Numbered from the stretch's first letter, positions 25,884-35,164 are shown. The stretch is DNA of 64,000 bases from Bacillus australimaris (GCF_001307105.1 NZ_LGYN01000012.1:434001-498000), one strand, 5' to 3'. Numbers and translations are program-made. The notes: a model not told the origin generated them from the sequence alone.

Positions 25884-28148
25884 CTATTTTTCAGAAAACA
25901 CTACTTCAACGACACGCTTCGAAGATTCTCCAGTCTCTAAGTAGCAGAATTTCTCATAAAACGGTGCGAATGCCTCTGGTAATGTAAAGGATGGCTTTTC
26001 TGTTTCTCTGACCCAGTCAATCACACGGGCTGTCTCTTTTACAAGCGGTCCAGGTGCTTCTTGTTCAAAGTCGAAGTAGAAGCCTCTTAGCTTATCTCGA
26101 TATGTTTCAATGTCAGGTACATAGAACAACATCGGACGCTTGAGGTTTGCATAATCAAAGAACACAGATGAGTAGTCTGTGATGAGCAGATCAGAAATCA
26201 TATAAAGGTCTCTAATGTCTTCGTAATGAGAGAAGTCATAGGCAAAGCCTTCATATGGTCCTAAATCAAAGTTTTCAGCAACTAAATAGTGCATGCGGAG
26301 AATGATGATATAATCGTCTCCAATTGATGCCCTCAGCTCATGCAGATCAAGGTCTAAATCAAATTTGTACTGCCCCTTTTTATAAAATTGATCGTCTCTC
26401 CATGTTGGAGCGTATAGGATCAATTTTTTATCCAACGGAAGGTTCATTTTTTGTTTCAGCACTCTCATCGTTTCTTCATTGTTTTGATTGTGAAGGAAGT
26501 CATTTCTTGGATATCCTGACTCAATCATGGTCTTTTGAAATTGGAACGCACGTGTAAAGATTTCAGTCGAGTAGGCATTAGGGGATATGAGATAATCCCA
26601 ATTTGATGCTTCTTTCGTGAAATTCTTTTTGTATTTCTTCGTGTTCGTTCCAGGCATATGCACTTCGTCCATGTCCATTGCCAGTCGTTTTAACGGCGTA
26701 CCGTGCCAAGTCTGCAAGTATGTTGTGTGCTCTGGTTTTGGTACCCATAGCGGCAAACGGCTGTTTACAACCCAATACTCGGCTCTTGCCATCGCAAGAA
26801 TCCATTTCAATGATAGACGATTGATATAGTAGATGCCCTTTTCCTTAAACGGTGCTTCATGCCCTTTTTTAACACTCCAGATCAGCGTATATTCAGGGTG
26901 ATTTTCTTTCATATACTCATAAATACCACGCGGGTTACAGCTGAATTGTTTTCCATTAAAGCTTTCAAAAACAACGGTTTTCTTTTTCACAGACAGCTTA
27001 CTCGCCAGCTTAAAGGTCGTTTTGAAGGTCCTAGTCACAAGACGGTTACGGACTTTTTTAATTTTGCCGAATTGCTTTTTGACTTTCTTCCATTTGCTTT
27101 TGATGTAGTATTTCGCACGTGTTTTCTTTGTGTAATCATTAATGCGGATGCCAAGCGTTTGTCTTTTTTTCTTTCGATACACTTCATATCGAATTGGTAC
27201 ATCGTTTCTTTTATGAATTTGAACAAGTCCTTTTAGTTTGTTGGAGCGGTCTCCAAGCACTAAAGAAGCAGTTGTTAACGTTTCCTCCACTCCATCCACT
27301 TCGCATATAAATTCAAGATAGAAGCGATATACAAGACGTTTGTTCAAGGAATAGGTTAATTCAGATAAAGGAACTTCAGCTAAGAATTGATAAAGCTGTG
27401 GTACTTGTTGATCATCACGATATTCAACCACTTCATCTTTAACATCAGTTATATTTACCGGAAAACGATGCTCAATTGGTTCTTCACCATTTCTCTTCAA
27501 TAGAAGCTTTACCTCTTTAATCAGATAAGGATGTTCTGCACTTAGAACGCCTGCATACCCAGATAAAGATAACGTACACTCTTGCTTGAGCTCGATGTGA
27601 TCAAATTTCACAACCTTTAGCTCACGCTTGATTTTGAAAGATGCATTCCCTTTGTCTGTGCGATAAGGAATGACATAGAGCATTGCGTCTTTATTTTCTA
27701 AGAAAGTGAGCTCTGGCTTATCAATTTCCATTTTTAAACGGCGTTTATAGTATGGCTTTTTCTCTTCTTCTTCGGAGTTATCCGTTTCTTTTACTTCTTC
27801 TTCCTCTTCTTCAGAATCAGAATCATAGGCTGAGTCCTCAAGCTCATCCTCATCCTCTTCTTTGTTTGCGCTCAGATAGTCCGTGACATACAGGTTATAT
27901 GTCTGGCCTTGCTCTAACGCAATCGGTAACGAGCCTTCACTTAATATCAATTTGAATAGATTCTCTTCTTGATGAACAAGCGGAAGGAAAAGCTCTTGTT
28001 TTGATACCCTTTCCCTCATAAACAAATAAAATTCCCTATCTGTTAATGGCATGTCATCATCGATGCGAATAAGCATTTCTAATTTCTCATGATGATTTTT
28101 TAACCCTTCAATAACACTCTTCTTCTTATGAATTCCCTCTTCAATCAT
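25884..28148 (-). CDS. tagF: teichoic acid poly(glycerol phosphate) polymerase TagF
   Basis: Polymerises glycerol-3-phosphate from CDP-glycerol on the TagB-primed lipid at the membrane face. It has 754 residues (746 in B. subtilis). The C-terminal catalytic domain (about 370-750) shows VVFESFNGKQFSCNPRGIYEY, catalytic His in TWHGTPLKRL near 481, a second His in ILRMHYLV near 618, and LLITDYSSVFFDYAN. The N-terminal half contains a stretch at about 97-130 that is almost all Glu, Asp and Ser (SDSEEEEEEVKE). That looks like a disordered acidic linker and may be an insertion. The start has GAGGAG 11 bases upstream. It follows the TagE-like gene by 43 bases. Confidence 0.93.
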   Translation of the reverse strand: MIEEGIHKKKSVIEGLKNHHEKLEMLIRIDDDMPLTDREFYLFMRERVSKQELFLPLVHQEENLFKLILSEGSLPIALEQGQTYNLYVTDYLSANKEEDEDELEDSAYDSDSEEEEEEVKETDNSEEEEKKPYYKRRLKMEIDKPELTFLENKDAMLYVIPYRTDKGNASFKIKRELKVVKFDHIELKQECTLSLSGYAGVLSAEHPYLIKEVKLLLKRNGEEPIEHRFPVNITDVKDEVVEYRDDQQVPQLYQFLAEVPLSELTYSLNKRLVYRFYLEFICEVDGVEETLTTASLVLGDRSNKLKGLVQIHKRNDVPIRYEVYRKKKRQTLGIRINDYTKKTRAKYYIKSKWKKVKKQFGKIKKVRNRLVTRTFKTTFKLASKLSVKKKTVVFESFNGKQFSCNPRGIYEYMKENHPEYTLIWSVKKGHEAPFKEKGIYYINRLSLKWILAMARAEYWVVNSRLPLWVPKPEHTTYLQTWHGTPLKRLAMDMDEVHMPGTNTKKYKKNFTKEASNWDYLISPNAYSTEIFTRAFQFQKTMIESGYPRNDFLHNQNNEETMRVLKQKMNLPLDKKLILYAPTWRDDQFYKKGQYKFDLDLDLHELRASIGDDYIIILRMHYLVAENFDLGPYEGFAYDFSHYEDIRDLYMISDLLITDYSSVFFDYANLKRPMLFYVPDIETYRDKLRGFYFDFEQEAPGPLVKETARVIDWVRETEKPSFTLPEAFAPFYEKFCYLETGESSKRVVEVVFSEK

Positions 28149-28191
28149 TAATCGTTAATCTCCTCTGTTCAGAAATCTAACCGTTATATGG

Positions 28192-29658
28192 CTATTTCAC
28201 TTTCCAAGAATAGTTCCCTTGTTTCGTTTGATACGACCACCCATCGATTGACGATGGTTTATTGGTGAGCAGCTCCCCTTCTACTTCTAGACGCTGCAAA
28301 ACCTCTTGAAGTTCTACTGTTTTAAAACGAATGTAAAAATCCACAAATTTCGTTTGATTGATTTCAATGTTTTTCTTTGTTTGAAAATGGCCAATTGGGA
28401 AGCTGACTAGATGGTTTTCGTCAATAGTTTGAGCGATAATTTCAGCTCCGTTCACTCGATCATATCCTGCGAAATCGATTTGCACATGATCCGCATGACT
28501 CATTTCATCTTTTACCTCGAGTTGAAGGTGAAGAACATGGTGCTCAGAGCTCAGATCACGCAAGACCCATTTCATGCGGTCCACAAACCTTCTCAATTCA
28601 TCTTTACGTATACGGTTATCGAGCATCTGATGAAGTGCTGTATTCCAAGCCGGCATTTCATGAGATGACACATGATAGAAATAAGCTTGTTCTCCAAGCA
28701 CCTTCTCAACATCTTCTTTATGCTTAGTATCCCCAAAGAAGACAGCATCCAATTGCTGTTTTCTTATTTGTTTAAATAATTCTCCATATTGAGAATAGAT
28801 TTGATGCGGGTCTTCTTCATAATGTGCGTCATGCACAAATGCAGCATAATAAGTTGTTTCAGACTGCTCCATTTTAAACAGATGGCGATCTTGATCCCGG
28901 TCTTCTGTCATCATCAGTTTCAAACGGTCATTTTGTGATTGAATGCTGGATAGCCATAATTGCTTAATATCCGTCTTCTTTACAAATGTTTGAATTCCTG
29001 TTTTTTTATACCAATTAATATGCCGAACTGGATTCTTTTTTGCATCTCCAGGATAGATGATCTCCATATAGATGCTGCCGTCCTCTTTGATCAATTCCTC
29101 TAAGTAAAGAGCACCTGTATGAGGTACAAAGCTTTGTACTCTGCACAGAACGCCCTGCCAATTGTATTCTTCCCTCTTCACTAATTGCTGCTCTTCATTA
29201 AATTGGTCAACATAACAAATGGGGGAAGAAGGTAATTCATATCTCGTCACTTGAATCAAGGGCTCATTTTCTGAAAAAACGGCTTCATTGATCTGATGCG
29301 ATGCTTCACCGGCAATACATTCTGAATAACGCCTTTTACTTCCGCTTTCCGGTAGAATATAGTGTTCAAATACATTCAAGATGTCAACTTGGCTAGGAAA
29401 GGACTCCTCCAAGCTGTGAATACGTTCTTTCATATTTACATCGTAATTCAACGTTAGTATTGCAGTACGTTTATGTTCATCAGCCAATGGCTTTATTCTT
29501 GCCTTTAAAGATTTCGCTAAGCTCTCATCCTGTGTTGGCACATCACCCATAATAAAGTAGTAGTCCATATCAGGCATGTCAACTGATGTCATTGTTTCTT
29601 GTTGTTCAGGTTGATCTAATGTGTGTTCAACTTTTTTCTTCATCCAATTTTGAAACAA
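28192..29658 (-). CDS. TagE/TarM-like protein apparently lacking the sugar-donor domain
   Basis: 488 residues, in the tagE position between tagD and tagF. The N-terminal part (about 30-320) follows the TarM/TagE pattern: TAILTLNYDVNMKERI then ILNVFEHYI near 90, a beta-rich block, and FVHDAHYEEDP with DAVFFGDTKHKEDVEKVL near 275-325. In glucosyltransferases of this group a donor domain with a GxGxL-like loop and an EX7E signature follows. Here only about 45 unlike residues come before a beta-rich tail of about 120. B. subtilis TagE has 673 residues, so about 185 seem missing, one Rossmann domain. It may be an inactive relic or a helper protein. TTG start with AAGGAG eight bases upstream; the frame is intact. 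Confidence 0.6.
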   Translation of the reverse strand: MFQNWMKKKVEHTLDQPEQQETMTSVDMPDMDYYFIMGDVPTQDESLAKSLKARIKPLADEHKRTAILTLNYDVNMKERIHSLEESFPSQVDILNVFEHYILPESGSKRRYSECIAGEASHQINEAVFSENEPLIQVTRYELPSSPICYVDQFNEEQQLVKREEYNWQGVLCRVQSFVPHTGALYLEELIKEDGSIYMEIIYPGDAKKNPVRHINWYKKTGIQTFVKKTDIKQLWLSSIQSQNDRLKLMMTEDRDQDRHLFKMEQSETTYYAAFVHDAHYEEDPHQIYSQYGELFKQIRKQQLDAVFFGDTKHKEDVEKVLGEQAYFYHVSSHEMPAWNTALHQMLDNRIRKDELRRFVDRMKWVLRDLSSEHHVLHLQLEVKDEMSHADHVQIDFAGYDRVNGAEIIAQTIDENHLVSFPIGHFQTKKNIEINQTKFVDFYIRFKTVELQEVLQRLEVEGELLTNKPSSIDGWSYQTKQGNYSWKVK

Positions 29659-29708
29659 AGGAAGCTCTCCTTAAAAATAATGATGGCTTGCTCATTGTAT
29701 TTTACATG

Positions 29709-29746
29709 AAAAAGTACTTCTCACCAAAAGATAAGAAGTACTTTTT
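29709..29746. terminator. terminator after tagD
   Basis: Perfect 13-bp inverted repeat AAAAAGTACTTCT (29709-29721) and AGAAGTACTTTTT (29734-29746), with T runs on both strands. It lies between tagD and the TagE-like gene, so the latter is reached by read-through or has its own weak promoter. Confidence 0.85.
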
Positions 29747-29754
29747 TCGATCTA

Positions 29755-30144
29755 TTAAAGTCCCGCAATTTCTTCCTTAATTTGTGTTGTCGAGATGCCT
29801 TCTGTTCTCTTCAAGTACACGACTTCGCAATGCTCTTTTAAGAAATCGAATTTACCTTCCCAGTCATCTCCCATGACAAACACATCAATATCGTGCTCTT
29901 GCACATCACGGACTTTTTGATCCCAGCTGTTTTCTGGAATGACTTCGTCTACATAACGAATGGTTTCAAGAATCAGCTTTCTATGCTCGTAGCTATGGTA
30001 AGCTTTTTTTGATTTTTGTAAATTAAACTCATCTGTAGAGATGGCCACTACTAGGTAATCTCCAAGCTGCTTTGCACGCTCTAACAGCTTAATGTGCCCC
30101 CAGTGTAATAAATCAAATGTACCGTAAGTAATAACTTTCTTCAT
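29755..30144 (-). CDS. tagD: glycerol-3-phosphate cytidylyltransferase TagD
   Basis: Makes CDP-glycerol from CTP and sn-glycerol-3-phosphate in the cytosol for TagB and TagF. It has 129 residues, identical in length to B. subtilis TagD. The start VITYGTFDLLHWGHI contains the HxGH nucleotidyltransferase motif, and RTEGISTTQI is the second signature near 113. ATG at 30144 gives the standard N-terminus; an in-frame ATG nine bases upstream lies only three bases from the AAAGGAG site, and the spacing from that site to 30144 is 12. It is divergent from tagA across a 350-base control region. Confidence 0.97.
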   Translation of the reverse strand: MKKVITYGTFDLLHWGHIKLLERAKQLGDYLVVAISTDEFNLQKSKKAYHSYEHRKLILETIRYVDEVIPENSWDQKVRDVQEHDIDVFVMGDDWEGKFDFLKEHCEVVYLKRTEGISTTQIKEEIAGL

Positions 30145-30241
30145 TGCAAACATTAACTCCTTTCTTCAATCCTTATTCGACTGCATCCGTGCAGTAATTT
30201 ATCCTTAATCCTAATATCTTCGATTCGCTCTTCGGAATCTC

Positions 30242-30281
30242 ATTATATCACAGCGCCCAACAAACGTTAAGCGGATGTAAA
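30242..30281 (-). promoter_or_regulatory. tagD promoter with two PhoP-box-like repeats over the -35
   Basis: On the minus strand TTAACG (30265-30270), 17 bases, then a perfect TATAAT (30242-30247). TTTACA at 30276-30281 and the TTAACG itself are spaced 11 bases apart like PhoP boxes. Overlap with the -35 fits PhoP repression of tagDEF known from B. subtilis. Confidence 0.75.
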
Positions 30282-30380
30282 GACAAACTATTTCCAATTT
30301 ATTGGGCGCAAGAGGAAAAGTCCGAAGAATCAATGTTTCACAAAGGAACACTGTGATAAATTGATGAAAATGTCATGAAA

Positions 30381-30429
30381 TTTAAAGGTTTGTAAAGTTA
30401 TTGTTAATATTTCATGGAGCATCTATGAT
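30381..30429 (+). promoter_or_regulatory. tagA promoter overlapped by three PhoP-box-like repeats
   Basis: TTGTTA (30401-30406), 17 bases, TATGAT (30424-30429), 75 bases before tagA. On the opposite strand TTAACA, TTTACA and TTTAAA occupy 30402-30407, 30391-30396 and 30381-30386 at 10-11-base steps. They cover the -35, as expected for repression of tagAB by PhoP~P. The rest of the tagD-tagA gap shows no further pattern I can name. Confidence 0.75.
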
Positions 30430-30503
30430 AAAATGATGAATAGGCGAAGAATGAATTTACAATGAACGTTCATAGATAACAAGATAAAAAGGAGGTCTAA
30501 ACG

Positions 30504-31274
30504 ATGCAGACAGAAGTGGTCTCTAACCTTTCTTATGTAAACGGCGATTTAGATGAATTTATCAGCTATTTGAACGAGCACCACATTTCTCAAAAAAGAG
30601 GCGCCATGATTGCGACTGTCAATCCAGAGATAGGCTATGCCGTCATGAAGGATCATGCGTATCATCAAGTCGTCTCTTCTGCGGATTATGTGCTGCCGGA
30701 TGGTGTAGGTGTCGTATTGATGTCACGCATGACCCAAAGCCCGCTTAAATCAAGAATTGCTGGCTTTGATGTCTTCATGTCTATGCTTGATCTAGCAAAC
30801 CAGCAGTCTAACAGAATCTTTTTATATGGTGCGAAAAAAGAAGTGCTTGAGGCTGTTAAACAGCGGATTGATACGGAATATCCAAATGTGATTCTTGCAG
30901 GAAGCTGTGACGGCTATCAAGCCGATAAGCGTTTCGTAGCGAAGCAGATTGCACGCTCGAAACCAGATATGGTGTTCGTTGCTTTAGGTTATCCAAATCA
31001 AGAGAACTTTATTTATGAATACCGTCATTTATTCCCGCAGGCTGTTTGCATCGGTTTAGGCGGAAGCTTTGATGTATTTAGCGGAACGGTGAAACGAGCA
31101 CCACGCTTGATGATTAAGACAAATACTGAATGGCTCTACAGACTGATTGTGAATCCATGGAGATGGAAACGAATGCTCAATATTCCTAAGTACGCTTTTG
31201 CTGTATTGAAAGAAAGCAAAGGAAAAAAACGCTACTATCCTGAGCAAGTAAAGGATCAGACGAAGCAGCTGTGA
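30504..31274 (+). CDS. tagA: UDP-ManNAc transferase TagA
   Basis: Family 26 glycosyltransferase that adds ManNAc to undecaprenyl-PP-GlcNAc, the second step of wall teichoic acid linkage-unit synthesis. It has 256 residues, the same as B. subtilis TagA. Motifs are MIATVNPEIGYAVMKD near 36, the catalytic Asp region YVLPDGVGVVLMS near 60, RIAGFDVF, and FVALGYPNQENFIYE with GLGGSFDVFSG near 185. A basic C-terminal appendage (PWRWKRMLNIPKY) is thought to bind the membrane. GGAGG lies eight bases before the ATG. It is co-transcribed with tagB, 11 bases downstream. Confidence 0.97.
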   Translation: MQTEVVSNLSYVNGDLDEFISYLNEHHISQKRGAMIATVNPEIGYAVMKDHAYHQVVSSADYVLPDGVGVVLMSRMTQSPLKSRIAGFDVFMSMLDLANQQSNRIFLYGAKKEVLEAVKQRIDTEYPNVILAGSCDGYQADKRFVAKQIARSKPDMVFVALGYPNQENFIYEYRHLFPQAVCIGLGGSFDVFSGTVKRAPRLMIKTNTEWLYRLIVNPWRWKRMLNIPKYAFAVLKESKGKKRYYPEQVKDQTKQL

Positions 31275-31285
31275 GAGACTGACAA

Positions 31286-32470
31286 ATGATGAATATACGC
31301 TCAATGATCATTTCATGCTACGCAGCTTTCGTTTCTTTTATTGGATGGCTGATGAGCGGCGTGAAACCGCGTGAAAACCAGGTGACGCTGCTTGTTTCAT
31401 TTCAAGAGAATGCGGCTGCTCTCATTGATACTTATCAACAACAGGCGAACATGACGATGAAGCTTACGGTCCTCTATACGAAGCATGCTTCCGTGATAGA
31501 AAAGGACGGGCCTCATCTGTCATTTCGCTATTTTCATGAAAAAAATCCTCTCCATCTCATTCACTGTATTTATACGATGTTTAAAAGCAAGGCTGTCGTG
31601 ACGGATAATTACTTTCTCATGACTAGTGTACTCAGAAAACGTCCTTCGACAACCTGTATTCAAGTATGGCATGCTAATGGGGCTCTGAAAAAATTCGGGC
31701 TTGAAGATGCTTCAAATTCAGATAGGAGTCCACGTGATATTGAACGGTTCAAACGCGTCTATGCGTCTTTCGATTATATTGTTACAGGCTCAGATCACAT
31801 GCGGGAGATTTTCAAAACCTCCTTTGGTGTCAGTGACGAACGTTTTTTACCAACTGGTGTCCCACTAACGGATGTGTACTATCAGCGCCCGCCTTCCTTG
31901 AAGCAGTATCATATTCCTAAAGGGAAAAAGATTCTGCTCTATGCACCGACCTATCGCGACTTTGCAATGGACGGTCTTGTCCTGCCTTTTTCAAAAGAGC
32001 AATTGCAAACAGAGCTGAATGGCGACTATATTCTGCTCGTCAAGCTTCATCCTGCGGTCAAACATTTAGCGAAAGCAGAAACAGACGGTGAATGGATCTT
32101 TGATGTGTCCGATCAGCCGCTCTATCCATTGCTTTGTGCTTGTGATGTCCTGATAACAGATTACTCGTCGATTGTGTTTGAATATGCGCTGCTTGAAAAG
32201 CCTGTCTTGTTCTTTACTTATGACTTAGAAACGTATCGAGAAAAACGAGGCTTAGTTGATCAGTATGAAGACATCATTCCTGGCAAGGCTTGCGTCACTC
32301 AAGACATGCTCTTGCAAGAGCTTCTGCATCTAAACGCATCAGCCAATAGAGAACGAATCAAAACCTTTGCTGAGGAATGGAACCAATATTCAAAGGGACA
32401 ATCAAGTCAGCAGCTCCTATCCTTTATTGAACAGCAGCTCTTACACAAAAAACGTCCGGCTTCTCATTAG
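31286..32470 (+). CDS. tagB: teichoic acid primase TagB
   Basis: Adds the first glycerol-phosphate to the lipid-linked ManNAc-GlcNAc disaccharide using CDP-glycerol. It has 394 residues (381 in B. subtilis) with the same N-terminal style (NIRSMIISCYAAFVSF, a hydrophobic membrane-associated start). Glyphos_transf motifs are CIQVWHANGALKKFGLED near 128, LYAPTYRDF, LVKLHPAVKH near 255 and LITDYSSIVFEYALLEKP near 292, including both conserved histidines. Two adjacent ATG codons are possible starts; the ribosome site GAGAG is weak, and coupling to tagA is likely. A convergent terminator overlaps the stop codon. Confidence 0.94.
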   Translation: MMNIRSMIISCYAAFVSFIGWLMSGVKPRENQVTLLVSFQENAAALIDTYQQQANMTMKLTVLYTKHASVIEKDGPHLSFRYFHEKNPLHLIHCIYTMFKSKAVVTDNYFLMTSVLRKRPSTTCIQVWHANGALKKFGLEDASNSDRSPRDIERFKRVYASFDYIVTGSDHMREIFKTSFGVSDERFLPTGVPLTDVYYQRPPSLKQYHIPKGKKILLYAPTYRDFAMDGLVLPFSKEQLQTELNGDYILLVKLHPAVKHLAKAETDGEWIFDVSDQPLYPLLCACDVLITDYSSIVFEYALLEKPVLFFTYDLETYREKRGLVDQYEDIIPGKACVTQDMLLQELLHLNASANRERIKTFAEEWNQYSKGQSSQQLLSFIEQQLLHKKRPASH

Positions 32471-32488
32471 GAAGCACGGACGTTTTTT
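32451..32488. terminator. bidirectional terminator between tagB and lytD
   Basis: Arms AACGTCCGGCTTC and GAAGC(A)CGGACGTT, one bulge, with flanking A and T runs. The hairpin includes the last codons of tagB. Confidence 0.88.
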
Positions 32489-35118
32489 TATTTGTTATAA
32501 ACCGGAATATCGTAATACAGGGTATAGTTATCAAGCAGGTTATACAAACTATACATACGAGTGACTTGCTTATATGCCCAGCCAATATCTGTTGCATATT
32601 GATGAGTGGCTGAAGCAGACCAGCGCATTTTATAAATCGTATCTTGTTTGTATGTCGCATTATTGATGTAGCTGTTGCCAATGAATTTGGCCCCGCCAAT
32701 AATGGCGGCCTCTGGCGTGAACCATTGCTGTTCATATGCATATTTTGCCCCGAGATAATTCGGGTTGCTGTCGTATGCGCCAATGCCATACATGTTATAT
32801 ACTTTCTTTCCATTAAACATTGTACCGTTCGCTAAAATGGAACTTCCGTTACCTGTTTCAAGCAGCGCATGAGAAATGAGATAGATTTCGTTAATATGAT
32901 ACGTTTTCGCTGCTGTAATAAAGGCTTGTCCTTTACCCGCAAGAATCCCTTTGCCTGCTAAAATCTTTGTATTAACTTCTGCCGGATCAAGATTTGCAGC
33001 TTCAGAGAGTTTCAGAAATTGAAAATAGGATTTAGTGCCCTCAACAATATTGGCTGGATCTACATATTTTTGCACCTCTGCGGAACTTGCATTTCTCCAG
33101 CCAAGGTTGATCTTGATCCAGTTTCCTTCTTTTCCGAGCTGCTTCACTTTTGTTCCTTTATTCAGCTGTGCCACAATGTTGCTTGAAGAGCTTGAATCAG
33201 GTGTAGAACGGACATTTAAACCGTCCGTATTCACAGTTGACGTTGCCGTGTCTACATAAGGTGCATAAACATAAGCTGCACCGTCAGTCTGTGGCGACAC
33301 CTTCATTTGTTTGTTCACCATCTCATTGACCGTGAGGTTGTAGTTCGTTTGCATGACCATTGGGCCATTTTTAATTTTTACAGCTGTGGCTGTCCAGCCA
33401 TATTGGCTTTTCACAAAAGAAATGGCATCATTTACAGTTTGTAATCCTGTAAATTGCTGCGTCAAGTTGATTTTATAAGTTGGTTTCGTTGTTGTGGTAT
33501 ACGCAGCTGTTTCATTCCGTTTTTTGAAAAATGCGATGCCTTTGTCACGCAATGCAGCTGTTGAGATGACACCTGTTTTGATCTGATATTGACTATAATC
33601 AGTTGCACCTGTTTTTTGAGTAGCTGCCTTCATTTTTTGTTTTGTCAAATAGCTGATTGCTTGATTCAGTTTTGTCTGATTCACTGTCGGCTCTGTCGTG
33701 ATACGGTATTGCTTGACCGCTTCTGTCAGCGTTTTTGTACTGCTGGCAACACCATTTTTCTTGATGATGTCTTGAGCCTGCTTGACTTTACTTTGGTCAA
33801 ATACAGGTGTTGTCTTGAGACTATATGTTTTGCTGACAGCTTGTCCCTTACCTGTTGTGATGCTGCTTGTCATTTTTTGCGATTTTAAGTATGCGGCACC
33901 TTTATCTACTTTCGCTTTGTCCACTGCTTGATTGACGACAAGTCGATATGTGCTGTCAGATACCTTGCCTGTTTTTTTCGTTGTCGCAGATACCTTTTTC
34001 TTTTTGAAGAAATCCGATGCTTTTTTCGCTTGAACATCTCCTAAAAGGTTTCCTGTCACTACTTGGTATGGCTGTGTAGAAGAGATCTTTTTGGACGTGT
34101 AGCGCCATTTCTTTTTCTTGAAAAAGGCTACCGTTTTTGCGTAAGCTGTATCGTTTAATTGATTAAGCTTCACGATATAATTTTTTGTTTTCCCCACTCG
34201 CTGCACAGTACCTGCAGCACCGGTTTGTTTCTTAATCTGAGCTGCAGCTGAAGCGGCTTGTTTGTTGTCTTTGAAATAGCCCGATTCCATGCTGTAGACA
34301 TTTTTTAAGGCGCCTGTCTTTTGAATCTTCCCGCTGATCTTTGCTTCTTTTTGCAGCTGGGTTAAAAGCGTCTGCGCTTTCGACTGGTTGGCTTGCGCAG
34401 CAGATGTAACAATGTAATACGGCTTGCCTGCCGTCACTGTTTGAAGCGCTGGTTTTAAACCAGATGCCTTTTGAAAGCCTTGCAGGATGGTATTTGCCTT
34501 ACTTTGTCCAACAACACCGCTTGAAATCAGCTGATACACAGTACCAGCTTTGGTTTCGGTTTGGTATGTACTGTTGACGCCTGCCTGCTTTTGTAATTCG
34601 GTTTGAATGTTTTTGACTTTCGTTTCAGAATCAATGGTTCCTGAGATGACCTGATAAGAAGGTTTGCTTTGATTGATGACTTCATAGGTGCTATTGAGCC
34701 CTGATGTTTTCGTTAGCTCAAGTGAAAGCTTTTTTGCCTGAGCTTCATCATTGACTGGGTCAGATACGACCTTTTGTAAAGGAAGGAGGCCACCTACTGG
34801 AGACACCGTACCGCTCATGCCCACCTCTTTTTTTAATGCAGCTGCACTTGCACTTGCTGCTGCTTGCGACTCATATCCTGAGGCAGTGAGCTGATAGGTC
34901 GTCGTATTTCCTGAAGTTTGATATGTCGCTGTCCAATTTTTGTCCTTCTTCAGTGTTTCCACTGCTTTTTTCACTTCTGATTCTGTTGTAAATACCTTTG
35001 TGGTGTTCATCGTGTAAATGGATTGATCGACATAGGAGGCTGCTTGCACTTCTTTACCTGTGTGGAATGTCATACCAAAGGCAGCTGCGAGTAACATAAT
35101 CTTGATGGTTTTTTTCAC
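32488..35118 (-). CDS. lytD: beta-N-acetylglucosaminidase LytD, major vegetative autolysin
   Basis: Secreted glycosidase that cuts the glycan strands after GlcNAc. It has 876 residues (880 in B. subtilis). A signal peptide ends near residue 27 (EVQA). About ten SPOR-like repeats of roughly 55 residues follow from 35 to 600 (each with a K-A--LKK-G form and TYQL/YQV strands). An SH3-like domain at about 650-700 contains GLNVRSTPDSSS and GNWIKI. The glucosaminidase domain at about 715-860 has the catalytic Glu in HALLETGNGSS and the YNMYGIGAYDSNP motif. The GTG at 35118 has AGGG at good spacing and gives a proper signal peptide; the open frame extends 47 codons further out without one. Confidence 0.94.
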   Translation of the reverse strand: MKKTIKIMLLAAAFGMTFHTGKEVQAASYVDQSIYTMNTTKVFTTESEVKKAVETLKKDKNWTATYQTSGNTTTYQLTASGYESQAAASASAAALKKEVGMSGTVSPVGGLLPLQKVVSDPVNDEAQAKKLSLELTKTSGLNSTYEVINQSKPSYQVISGTIDSETKVKNIQTELQKQAGVNSTYQTETKAGTVYQLISSGVVGQSKANTILQGFQKASGLKPALQTVTAGKPYYIVTSAAQANQSKAQTLLTQLQKEAKISGKIQKTGALKNVYSMESGYFKDNKQAASAAAQIKKQTGAAGTVQRVGKTKNYIVKLNQLNDTAYAKTVAFFKKKKWRYTSKKISSTQPYQVVTGNLLGDVQAKKASDFFKKKKVSATTKKTGKVSDSTYRLVVNQAVDKAKVDKGAAYLKSQKMTSSITTGKGQAVSKTYSLKTTPVFDQSKVKQAQDIIKKNGVASSTKTLTEAVKQYRITTEPTVNQTKLNQAISYLTKQKMKAATQKTGATDYSQYQIKTGVISTAALRDKGIAFFKKRNETAAYTTTTKPTYKINLTQQFTGLQTVNDAISFVKSQYGWTATAVKIKNGPMVMQTNYNLTVNEMVNKQMKVSPQTDGAAYVYAPYVDTATSTVNTDGLNVRSTPDSSSSSNIVAQLNKGTKVKQLGKEGNWIKINLGWRNASSAEVQKYVDPANIVEGTKSYFQFLKLSEAANLDPAEVNTKILAGKGILAGKGQAFITAAKTYHINEIYLISHALLETGNGSSILANGTMFNGKKVYNMYGIGAYDSNPNYLGAKYAYEQQWFTPEAAIIGGAKFIGNSYINNATYKQDTIYKMRWSASATHQYATDIGWAYKQVTRMYSLYNLLDNYTLYYDIPVYNK

Positions 35119-35164
35119 GTTCCCTGTCCCTCTCTTAACTTTGCATAATAGTCTACTAATCTCT

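Noticed and set aside
28192..29658. Frameshifted pseudogene of tagE
   Set aside because: The frame is open from a TTG with a good ribosome site to the stop, and codon use looks normal. An in-frame loss of a domain explains it better than decay.
33500..35000. Tandem repeats suggesting a satellite or repeat element
   Set aside because: The periodicity is at protein level only: SPOR-like repeats in LytD. The DNA copies are too diverged for a repeat element.
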